A DNA stretch of 20,304 nt, taken from IMG/VR virus record IMGVR_UViG_3300032323_000577, positions 1 to 20,304 of that record, one strand, 5' to 3'. A program made the translations under genes and the position numbers. How positions within the stretch are numbered: the first letter of the stretch is position 1; every line of letters begins with the position of its first letter. Of this stretch, positions 12,197-17,176 are shown one piece after another. Source of the stretch: a virus. The notes below the pieces were generated by a model. That model saw only the letters and a list, made by a program, of their open reading frames with translations, was not told where the DNA came from and made no database searches.

Positions 12197-12635
12197 AGAG
12201 GTCTGGGCAAAGGTCGCGGGCAACTTCGCCAGCATACCATTCGACGGCGAAACGGAGGCCAAGCAAAGTGGAGTCGGCGTCATCGCCGTTCATGCCCCGG
12301 TAATCCTCAAAGTCGAACGGGCCGCGCAGCAGCGCGGACAGAATTTCATCTGCGCCTGTTTCGGCACCGGTGGAGCAATCGCGGAACGTGTAGCGGCTAC
12401 CCGTCGCGTCCCTGTATTCCTCAAACGCCATTGCGATGTTGCGGCGGTAACGGTGCGCCATGTCCAGCATGGGCGAGGTGTAGATCAAGTCAGACCACCA
12501 TCCGGTATCCGTGCCGCGCAGGGCGTCAATGCAAGCGGAATGGGTTGATTCGGTAGTGCGGCGCTTGCCGCCGGCATAGTCGCGGGCAGATTGCAGCATG
12601 GTGCGGCGCACATATGATTTGAGACGGTTGGTCAT
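12195..12635 (-). CDS. Hypothetical protein, 146 residues
   Basis: This is the largest of the small early genes upstream of the nuclease. ATG 12635, behind the leader with GAAAGGAAAC, is chosen over an in-frame start at 12773 that would sit inside the upstream gene. The N-terminus is basic (MTNRLKSYVRRTMLQSARDY). Other visible parts are GTDTGWWSDLIYTSPMLDMA, a charged RYRRNIAMAFEEYRDATGSR, YTFRDCSTGAETGADEILSA, and an acidic loop FDFEDYRGMNGDDADS before the C-terminal helix. It is probably a soluble folded protein. I do not recognise its family. Host-takeover or anti-defence roles are common for genes in this position, but that is inference. Confidence 0.75.
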   Translation of the reverse strand: MTNRLKSYVRRTMLQSARDYAGGKRRTTESTHSACIDALRGTDTGWWSDLIYTSPMLDMAHRYRRNIAMAFEEYRDATGSRYTFRDCSTGAETGADEILSALLRGPFDFEDYRGMNGDDADSTLLGLRFAVEWYAGEVARDLCPDL

Positions 12636-12660
12636 GGTGTAGTTTCCTTTCGTGTAGTGG
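12636..12660 (-). repeat. Repeated ribosome-binding leader, copy 2
   Basis: Reads CACTACACGAAAGGAAACTA on the minus strand before ATG 12635. It shares the CACTACACGAA block and the ACTA end with copy 1 and carries the Shine-Dalgarno AAAGGA. Confidence 0.65.
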
Positions 12661-12666
12661 ATTGTG

Positions 12667-12876
12667 TCAGGCGGCCAGCGCGCGCTGCAAGCGTTCGATA
12701 AGCAAGAGATGGCCTCTGGCGCTTTCCTGCCACTTGCGTTCGGAGATGCTGGCAGGGCGCGGCAGATCGGCAACTAAAGCCTGAAACGCTGTCTCGGACT
12801 GCAAGCGGGCTTGCCGGCTGTCACGGGTGGGATGCTTGGCAAACTCTTGGTCTGCCCATTTGACGGCTTGGCTCAT
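12667..12876 (-). CDS. Hypothetical protein, 69 residues
   Basis: Begins MSQAVKWADQEFAKHPTRDS and continues RQARLQSETAFQALVADLPR. After a short PASISERKW turn, a second helix (QESARGHLLLIERLQRALAA) ends the protein. It looks like a two-helix soluble protein. ATG 12876 has a clean leader (ACGAAAGGACACTATC). It is separated by 31 bases from the next gene. No family is recognised. Confidence 0.7.
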   Translation of the reverse strand: MSQAVKWADQEFAKHPTRDSRQARLQSETAFQALVADLPRPASISERKWQESARGHLLLIERLQRALAA

Positions 12877-12900
12877 GATAGTGTCCTTTCGTTTAGTTTA
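12877..12900 (-). repeat. Repeated ribosome-binding leader, copy 3
   Basis: Reads ACTAAACGAAAGGACACTAT on the minus strand before ATG 12876. It is a diverged copy of the leaders before 12171 and 12635. A shorter version (AAGGGGACACTATC) precedes ATG 13115, and ACACGAAAGGAAAGGAAACG precedes GTG 13777. Confidence 0.6.
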
Positions 12901-12923
12901 TTGTGTGGTGGGCTGTCAGGCTG

Positions 12924-13115
12924 TTAGCCCCACGTGTCCAAGTGGTGGCGCTCGCCAAGAATATTGATGAGCCAATAAGAGCCGCGCATATCATTGTCGC
13001 GGCGCACAAAGCCGTTGCGGCGATATGAACGCAAACTGGCAGCGGCTTTTGCGCGGCTTACGAAACGTGTTTCGTTGCTGCCGTCAGGCGTGAACATGCA
13101 AAGGCGTTCGTTCAT
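12924..13115 (-). CDS. Hypothetical protein, 63 residues, basic
   Basis: The protein begins MNERLCMFTPDGSNETRFVS, has a basic middle (RAKAAASLRSYRRNGFVRRD) and ends WLINILGERHHLDTWG. Alternating strands and one helix would suit a compact alpha/beta fold. AAGGGGA is placed eight bases before ATG 13115, and this ribosome-binding site overlaps the stop region of the membrane micropeptide at 13128. No family is recognised. Confidence 0.7.
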   Translation of the reverse strand: MNERLCMFTPDGSNETRFVSRAKAAASLRSYRRNGFVRRDNDMRGSYWLINILGERHHLDTWG

Positions 13116-13127
13116 GATAGTGTCCCC

Positions 13128-13202
13128 TTAAATGATAGCGAGAATGGCAAGGCAGGCGAAAAGCGCCAGCATGGCGAGGGCGTCTGATTGCAGCGGCGTC
13201 AT
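13128..13202 (-). CDS. 24-residue membrane micropeptide
   Basis: ATG 13202 overlaps the stop of the preceding acidic-protein gene as ATGA, and the frame ends at TAA 13130-13128. After MTPLQSDA comes a continuous hydrophobic helix (LAMLALFACLAILAII) that runs to the last residue. The Shine-Dalgarno of the following gene lies immediately after the stop. It has no basic residue at all, which is unusual for a membrane peptide. Function unknown. Confidence 0.5.
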   Translation of the reverse strand: MTPLQSDALAMLALFACLAILAII

Positions 13203-13429
13203 GCGATGCGCTCGATCTGGATGTTACGCATGTCGCCGGGCAGCAGCAGGCGGCAGCCGCGCGGCAAGTCGGCGATGACATCGCCAAGCTCACCGCCGTA
13301 TTCGTCGGCGACATCGTCGGCGGCAACGTCTGTCAGGTCGGCCAGCACGGCGGCGACATCGGCGGCGGCGTAGGTGTCGCCGTGCAGCGGATGGTGACGG
13401 TCGTCATGATATGTGGTGATGGTGAACAT
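13199..13429 (-). CDS. Hypothetical acidic protein, 76 residues
   Basis: ATG 13429, behind AAGGGAGCCTAACACC, is chosen over a longer frame starting at 13516 that would overlap the upstream gene. The N-terminus is His/Asp-rich (MFTITTYHDDRHHPLHGDTY). The centre is strongly acidic and Ala-rich (VLADLTDVAADDVADEYGGE). The end is RLLLPGDMRNIQIERIA. The acidity could suit a DNA mimic or a protein-binding inhibitor, but this is speculation from composition alone. No family is recognised. Its stop overlaps the membrane micropeptide start. Confidence 0.65.
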   Translation of the reverse strand: MFTITTYHDDRHHPLHGDTYAAADVAAVLADLTDVAADDVADEYGGELGDVIADLPRGCRLLLPGDMRNIQIERIA

Positions 13430-13433
13430 GGTG

Positions 13434-13565
13434 TTAGGCTCCCTTCTGCTGCTGTTTCGGTTCCCAGATGACAACATAGCCGCCATCAACGGTGCGGTAT
13501 GCGCCGCGCTTGGCAACGGCCAAGGCTACGGCGTCTTCCCATTTGCGGACTTTGACGGTGTACAT
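13434..13565 (-). CDS. Hypothetical protein, 43 residues
   Basis: The protein begins MYTVKVRKWEDAVALAVAKR, continues GAYRTVDGGYVVIWEPKQQQ and ends KGA. This looks like strand-helix-strand, with an aromatic second strand. ATG 13565 is preceded by GAAGGGAGCCTGAGCC, nearly the same as the leader of the next gene (GAAGGGAGCCTAACACC). In both cases the ribosome-binding site lies in or next to the end of the gene before it. No family is recognised. Confidence 0.65.
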   Translation of the reverse strand: MYTVKVRKWEDAVALAVAKRGAYRTVDGGYVVIWEPKQQQKGA

Positions 13566-13579
13566 GGCTCAGGCTCCCT

Positions 13580-13777
13580 TCAATTTGCGGCGGCATATGC
13601 GGCGGCAAGCTGCCAAGCCCGCGCGCGGGTCGCTGCTTTGACAACAGAACCGGCGCCCCATTGCACTAGCCACACGTCGGCATAGACTTGTTCGCATGTT
13701 GCGTCCGGCCAACGGCGCTTGACGCGATTGATGTTGTTACGAGTGGCGATAACGTCGCCGCGGTTTGCGTTAGTCAC
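13580..13777 (-). CDS. Hypothetical protein, 65 residues, first gene of the leftward operon
   Basis: The start is GTG 13777, six bases after a Shine-Dalgarno-like AAAGGAAACGACA. No ATG is available. The protein begins MTNANRGDVIATRNNINRVK, has RRWPDATCEQVYADVWLVQW in the middle and ends with an Ala-rich helix (AWQLAAAYAAAN). It is the promoter-proximal gene of the early block, next to the 715-base regulatory region, so it would be among the first phage proteins made. No family is recognised. Confidence 0.65.
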   Translation of the reverse strand: MTNANRGDVIATRNNINRVKRRWPDATCEQVYADVWLVQWGAGSVVKAATRARAWQLAAAYAAAN

Positions 13778-13982
13778 TGTCGTTTCCTTTCCTTTCGTGT
13801 TGATGCGCCCACCATATCAATGCCCATGCACCCTGCAACACATTTTTCTGCACTCTTACGCATTTGTAATGTTAGCCTGGCTTGCCAAGTATTGTGGCTG
13901 TTAGGCTGGTAGAGAGGGGCAATCCGCCAAGGCTTTTTGCGTGGGAATCCAAGAGGCTGGGAGGCTGTTAGGCTATATGGGT

Positions 13983-14018
13983 TGTGTGTTTGATACTGTA
14001 TTAGAAATATAACACACA
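13983..14018. repeat. Inverted repeat TGTGTGTT / AACACACA
   Basis: An exact 8-bp inverted repeat (13983-13990 and 14011-14018) with a 20-base AT-rich spacer, in the most AT-rich part of the divergent region. It may be an operator for an early regulator or part of an unwinding element. Confidence 0.5.
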
Positions 14019-14023
14019 TATAT

Positions 14024-14037
14024 GGTATTATAATACC
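14024..14037. repeat. Perfect 14-bp palindrome GGTATTATAATACC
   Basis: The palindrome contains TATAAT on both strands, so it could hold a -10 element in either direction or be a dimeric operator. I see no good -35 hexamer at 16-18 bases on either side. Confidence 0.6.
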
Positions 14038-14096
14038 GCTGTAACGCTGGCGCGTGGTGGCTGCGCACCCCTCGCGTTTCGTCCGCGATTTTCCGG

Positions 14097-14174
14097 GCGT
14101 GACAATCTGACAATTCCGCCCAGAAACCGACCTGGTTCGCGCCTGGCGCCACCTCTTTGGCGCGATTGTCACGC
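14097..14174. repeat. TGACAAT direct repeats and a 10-bp inverted repeat
   Basis: TGACAAT occurs at 14100-14106 and 14108-14114, one base apart, and inverted as ATTGTCA at 14165-14171. The outer arms GCGTGACAAT (14097-14106) and ATTGTCACGC (14165-14174) are an exact inverted repeat with a 58-base spacer. The arrangement suggests binding sites for one protein. Confidence 0.55.
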
Positions 14175-14243
14175 AAGCCCGTTCATGTTGGCCCAACCAA
14201 AACGCGAAACCTAAACCGCCAATGCCACACAATGACCGCGCAA

Positions 14244-14257
14244 GCTGGCGCGCCAGC
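14244..14257. repeat. Perfect 14-bp GC palindrome GCTGGCGCGCCAGC
   Basis: An uninterrupted palindrome in the divergent region, flanked by two copies of AATGACCGCGC (14231-14241 and 14296-14306). It is a possible operator or terminase-binding site. Confidence 0.5.
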
Positions 14258-14354
14258 CAGTTGGATTGTCGGCGCCCAAACCGCCCAGCCGGGGAAATGA
14301 CCGCGCCAATCTGCTGCGACATGTAGCCGCAGGCTGTGGCTGAAAGCTGGCGGA

Positions 14355-14376
14355 GGGGGGGGTGGGGGCCGGCGGG
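14355..14376 (+). other. Possible G-quadruplex sequence
   Basis: The plus strand has eight G, one T, five G, CCGGC and three G, which fits the rule of four runs of at least three G with loops of up to seven bases. It lies about 120 bases upstream of the small terminase gene. Confidence 0.5.
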
Positions 14377-14403
14377 CGCGTGGCTGTCACGGGCAGCGTC
14401 CGC

Positions 14404-14435
14404 AAACAATTTTTTAAAATTTTTTTATGTAAAAA
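14404..14435. other. A/T tract (possible UP element or unwinding element)
   Basis: About 32 bases with almost no G or C, including TTTTTTAAAATTTTTTT, in an otherwise GC-rich genome. It is about 25-55 bases upstream of the -35 hexamer of the terminase promoter candidate. Confidence 0.5.
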
Positions 14436-14457
14436 CGCAACACAGTTTAGTGCAGCC

Positions 14458-14486
14458 TTGCCCGCGCCACCCGCGTCATCTATTAT
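14458..14486 (+). promoter_or_regulatory. Promoter candidate for the packaging/structural operon
   Basis: TTGCCC (14458-14463) and TATTAT (14481-14486) are exactly 17 bases apart, a good sigma-70-type arrangement with five of six matches at -10 and four of six at -35. Transcription would start close to 14493, which is the A of the small terminase ATG, so the mRNA would have little or no leader. This fits the lack of a Shine-Dalgarno before that ATG. Confidence 0.5.
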
Positions 14487-14492
14487 GGTGCC

Positions 14493-14990
14493 ATGACCTT
14501 CTATTCCCTGCCGTTCGCACCCGACCGTCCAGAGGCCACCGAAGCGCGTCTGGAAGCGATCTACGAAGCCGCGCGTTATGGCCTGAAGGGCGACAGCCTG
14601 GCGTTGGCCGCCGGGCTGACGCCCGTGCAGTACCGGCGGCTGGCGGAGTTCGACGCGCTAGTCGAGATTGCGGAAATGAAAGGCCGCGCTGACGGCGAAC
14701 TGTCCGCCGCCAAGACGATGTACAACGCTGCGGCGTCGGGCGACGCCAGAGCCGCGCTGGACATCCTCAAGCACAACCACGGCTGGGTGGCCAAGCAGCA
14801 GATCGACGTGAACATCGACCAGCAGATCAGCATCACCGCGGCGCTGGAAAAAGCGCAGAGCCGTGTCATAGAGGGGCTGTACACCGAACTGCCCCGCATA
14901 GAGGACAACAACAGTGCAGCAGCCAATCTACTCAGCGCAGGACGAGATGGCTCTGATGAGCCGGCTGTGGTCGCCGAGTATCAAGGATGA
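14493..14990 (+). CDS. Small terminase subunit (putative)
   Basis: This 165-residue protein immediately precedes and overlaps the large terminase by 77 bases, the standard place of the DNA-recognition subunit. The N-terminal part (YEAARYGLKGDSLALAAGLT followed by PVQYRRLAEFD) resembles the helix-turn-helix of small terminases. A central helical segment (SGDARAALDILKHNHGWVAK) is also usual in this class. The C-terminus may form the oligomer contact. No Shine-Dalgarno stands before ATG 14493, and the promoter candidate would make a leaderless mRNA. The call rests mainly on position, size and the HTH-like region, because this family varies greatly. Confidence 0.75.
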   Translation: MTFYSLPFAPDRPEATEARLEAIYEAARYGLKGDSLALAAGLTPVQYRRLAEFDALVEIAEMKGRADGELSAAKTMYNAAASGDARAALDILKHNHGWVAKQQIDVNIDQQISITAALEKAQSRVIEGLYTELPRIEDNNSAAANLLSAGRDGSDEPAVVAEYQG

Positions 14991-16440
14991 CCCGCTGGCG
15001 TTCGTGCTGCTGACCTACCCGTGGGGTGAGCCGGGTACGCCGCTGGAACACTTCCAAGGCCCGCGCAAATGGCAGCGCGCGGTGCTGGCCGACATCCGCG
15101 ACCACATCAAGGACAACAACGGCAAGGTGGACTACGACACCTTCCGCAAGGCGGTGGCGTCAGGCCGCGGGATCGGCAAGTCGGCGCTGGTCAGTTGGCT
15201 GGTGCATTGGATGCTGTCCACCCGCATCGGCTCGACGACCATCGTGTCGGCTAACAGCGAGGCGCAGCTACGGTCGGTAACCTGGGCCGAGATCACCAAG
15301 TGGCTGGCAATGGCCATGAACAGCCACTGGTTCGAGATCGCCGCCACGCGCATCATGCCGGCCAAGTGGATCACGGAACTGGTCGAGCGTGACCTGAAGA
15401 AAGGCACACGCTACTGGGCCGTCGAGGGCCGGCTGTGGTCGGAGGAGAACCCAGACGCCTACGCCGGGGTTCACAATTGGGACGGCGTGATGCTGATCTT
15501 CGACGAAGCGTCCGGTATCCCCGACAGCATCTGGTCAGTCAGTGACGGCTTCTTCACGGAGAACACGCCGCACCGCTTTCATGTCGCGTTCTCCAACCCG
15601 CGGCGCAACACCGGCTACTTCTACGAGACGTTCAACAGCAAGCGCAGCTTCTGGCGCACGCGCAACATCGACGCGCGCGAGGTCGAGGGAACCGACAAGA
15701 ACCTGTACCAGCGCATCATTGACGAGTACGGCGCCGACAGCTACCAGGCCAACGTGGAAGTCTATGGTCAGTTTCCATCGGAAGGCGACGACCAGTTCAT
15801 CCCGGTCAATCTGGTGGACGACGCCATGAAGCGGCCCAAGCACAAGGACGAGTCTGCGCCGATTACCATCGGCGTTGATCCGGCGCGGTTCGGTAGCGAC
15901 GCTACCGTGATCGCGGTGCGGCAGGGACGCGATCTGGTCGCCATCAAGCGGCTGCGCGGAGCAGACACGATGGAAGTGGTCGGCCACGTCATCGACGCCA
16001 TCGAGGAGTACAAGCCTGCGCTGACGGTGATCGACGAAGGCGGCCTAGGTGCAGGCGTCGTGGATCGGCTGAAGGAGCAGCGGTACAAGGTGCGCGGCGT
16101 CAACTTCGGCAACAAGGCGCAGAAGCAACTCATGTACGGCAACAAGCGGGCCGAGATGTGGGGTGCGATGCGCGACTGGCTCAAGACCGCCAGCGTGCCG
16201 CCTGACCGCTTTCTGAAGTCTGACCTGATCGGGCCGAAGACGAAACCGGACAGCAAGGGGACGCTGTTCCTTGAGTCGAAGAAGGATATGCGCTCACGCG
16301 GGCTGGCGTCACCGGACGCTGCCGACGCCATCGCGGTGACGTTTGCGTTCTCGGTAGCGCACCGCGAAGGGCGCGTTGACAAGAAACGCATGGGCGGATA
16401 TTCTTCCGGCGGCGTCTCTAATTCTTGGATGGGCAGTTGA
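14914..16440 (+). CDS. Large terminase subunit (packaging ATPase and nuclease)
   Basis: This 508-residue motor pumps DNA into the prohead and cuts the concatemer. The ATPase has the Walker A-type ASGRGIGKS (82-90) and Walker B MLIFDEAS (193-200). The RNase H-like nuclease has GVDPARFGSDATV (Asp322), TVIDEGGLGAGVVDRL (Asp374) and a C-terminal SPDAADAIAV. The length is typical. GTG 14914, eight bases after GAGGA, is the best start. It lies inside the small terminase gene in another frame. An ATG at 14947 with AGGACGAG is an alternative that would remove 11 residues. Confidence 0.95.
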   Translation: MQQPIYSAQDEMALMSRLWSPSIKDDPLAFVLLTYPWGEPGTPLEHFQGPRKWQRAVLADIRDHIKDNNGKVDYDTFRKAVASGRGIGKSALVSWLVHWMLSTRIGSTTIVSANSEAQLRSVTWAEITKWLAMAMNSHWFEIAATRIMPAKWITELVERDLKKGTRYWAVEGRLWSEENPDAYAGVHNWDGVMLIFDEASGIPDSIWSVSDGFFTENTPHRFHVAFSNPRRNTGYFYETFNSKRSFWRTRNIDAREVEGTDKNLYQRIIDEYGADSYQANVEVYGQFPSEGDDQFIPVNLVDDAMKRPKHKDESAPITIGVDPARFGSDATVIAVRQGRDLVAIKRLRGADTMEVVGHVIDAIEEYKPALTVIDEGGLGAGVVDRLKEQRYKVRGVNFGNKAQKQLMYGNKRAEMWGAMRDWLKTASVPPDRFLKSDLIGPKTKPDSKGTLFLESKKDMRSRGLASPDAADAIAVTFAFSVAHREGRVDKKRMGGYSSGGVSNSWMGS

Positions 16441-16444
16441 CCTG

Positions 16445-16711
16445 ATGGCCGACAAGAAAAAGTCTGTTTCGTTGGCCGTGGGCCGCGGGGAAAAGTTGCC
16501 CGCGTCCAAGGGTGCGGGACTGACTGAGAAGGGTCGGGCCAAGTACAACCGCGAAACGGGGTCAAACCTGAAGCCGCCGGCGCCCAACCCCAAGACGAAA
16601 GCCGACGCAGGCCGTAAGGCCAGTTTTTGCGCGCGTATGGGCGCGGTTGCAGCCAAGGCTAAGGATGGCGAACGTGCCAAAGCCAGCCTTAAACGGTGGA
16701 AATGCTCATGA
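16445..16711 (+). CDS. DUF6321-like small basic phage protein
   Basis: This 88-residue protein starts MADKKKSVSLAVGRGEKLPA and carries the recognisable GLTEKGRAKYNRETGSNLKP, then GRKASFCARMGAV and a GERAKASLKRWKC end. This block recurs in many phage and metagenomic proteins, usually near terminase or portal, and fits DUF6321 as I remember it. It is rich in Lys, Arg and Ala and may bind DNA or be packaged in the virion; its role is unknown. The gene begins four bases after the terminase stop, and its own stop overlaps the next start as ATGA. A longer frame starting at 16376 would overlap the terminase. Confidence 0.75.
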   Translation: MADKKKSVSLAVGRGEKLPASKGAGLTEKGRAKYNRETGSNLKPPAPNPKTKADAGRKASFCARMGAVAAKAKDGERAKASLKRWKCS

Positions 16712-16860
16712 AGAAGCCTGGTCTGTATGCTAACATCAACGCCAAGAAGGAGCGGATTGCCGCTGGTTCTGGCGAAAAGATGCGTAAACCGGGCGCCAAG
16801 GGCGCCCCGACTGCAAAAGCGTTCAAAGACAGCGCCAAAACAGCCAAAAAGGGCAAATAA
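16708..16860 (+). CDS. Small lysine-rich phage protein, 50 residues
   Basis: Begins MKKPGLYANINAKKERIAAG, followed by SGEKMRKPGAKGAPTAKAFK, and ends DSAKTAKKGK. This short basic type, with the GLYANINAK and GSGEKMRKPG blocks, is familiar from phages and metagenomic contigs with P22-like portals, but it has no known function. It starts with an ATGA overlap and its last codons (AAAAAGGGCAAATAATG) supply the Shine-Dalgarno and the shared TAATG of the next gene. A DNA-binding or scaffold-like role is conceivable from charge alone. Confidence 0.7.
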   Translation: MKKPGLYANINAKKERIAAGSGEKMRKPGAKGAPTAKAFKDSAKTAKKGK

Positions 16861-17030
16861 TGCGCCGCATGACCCCCATGAAGACGCCGATGGGCCTGAA
16901 AATGCCCAAACCGAAGGCTGAGATGGACGCGATCCCGCTGGCGCGTAAGCCTGTGCCGACCGCTGGTGGCAAGGACATCATCAGCATCACCACGCGGATG
17001 CGTGAGACGCCCATGAAGAAGGGCAAATAA
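16860..17030 (+). CDS. Small Met/Lys/Pro-rich protein, 56 residues
   Basis: ATG 16860 shares a base with the preceding TAA (TAATG). The N-terminus is rich in Met, Lys and Pro ([20 protein letters not shown]), followed by [20 protein letters not shown] and [16 protein letters not shown]. It looks disordered and basic. No family is recognised. It ends in KKGK, like its two neighbours, and its AAGGGCAAATAAG end serves as ribosome-binding site for the next gene. Confidence 0.65.
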   Translation: MRRMTPMKTPMGLKMPKPKAEMDAIPLARKPVPTAGGKDIISITTRMRETPMKKGK

Positions 17031-17031
17031 G

Positions 17032-17172
17032 ATGCCTTTGGTCAAATCCACCGGCAAAGAGGCGTTCCGCAAGAACATCAAGGCGGAAGTGAAGGCTGGT
17101 AAGCCGGTCAAACAAGCTGTAGCTATCGCCTACAGCGTGAAGCGCGAAGCGGCCAAAAAGGGTAAGAAGTAA
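17032..17172 (+). CDS. Small basic phage protein, 46 residues (MPLVKS type)
   Basis: Begins [20 protein letters not shown], continues [20 protein letters not shown] and ends AKKGKK. The combination of PLVKS, a short helix and the [20 protein letters not shown] block is a common phage small-protein pattern, seen next to terminase and portal genes. Its role is unknown; it resembles DUF6496-type proteins only in the last block. It starts two bases after the preceding stop with AAGGG upstream. Its own end (AAAAAGGGTAAG) lies in front of the portal start. Confidence 0.72.
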   Translation: MPLVKSTGKEAFRKNIKAEVKAGKPVKQAVAIAYSVKREAAKKGKK

Positions 17173-17176
17173 GCAT

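Larger units (their letters stand above)
13778..14492. other. Divergent regulatory and possible origin/packaging region without a convincing gene
   Basis: These 715 bases separate the leftward early genes from the rightward terminase genes and hold no frame that I believe. They contain the direct repeat GGCTGTTAGGCT (13896-13907 and 13963-13974), an AT-rich block with two inverted repeats (13983-14037), TGACAAT words (14100-14171), a GC palindrome (14244-14257), a G-rich tract (14355-14376), an A/T tract (14404-14435) and a rightward promoter. Leftward promoters must lie here too, but I find only weak matches, such as TTGCAG, 16 bases, TATGGT, before GTG 13777. The cohesive or headful packaging site is often close to the small terminase gene, so that site may also be here. 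Confidence 0.6.

Noticed and set aside
12666-12773. Longer start at 12773 for the 146-residue gene
   Set aside because: The extension lies within the upstream 69-residue gene and would pass over a good ribosome-binding leader placed directly before ATG 12635.
13896-13974. GGCTGTTAGGCT direct repeats as iterons of a replication origin
   Set aside because: Only two exact copies 67 bases apart are present, plus scattered partial matches such as at 12913-12924. This is too few for iterons without further evidence.
13774-14409. 211-codon minus-strand frame across the divergent region
   Set aside because: It crosses all the palindromes, the AT-rich block and the poly-G tract. It has no ribosome-binding site, shows no domain and reads through the leader of the GTG 13777 gene. 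I treat it as a chance frame in non-coding DNA.
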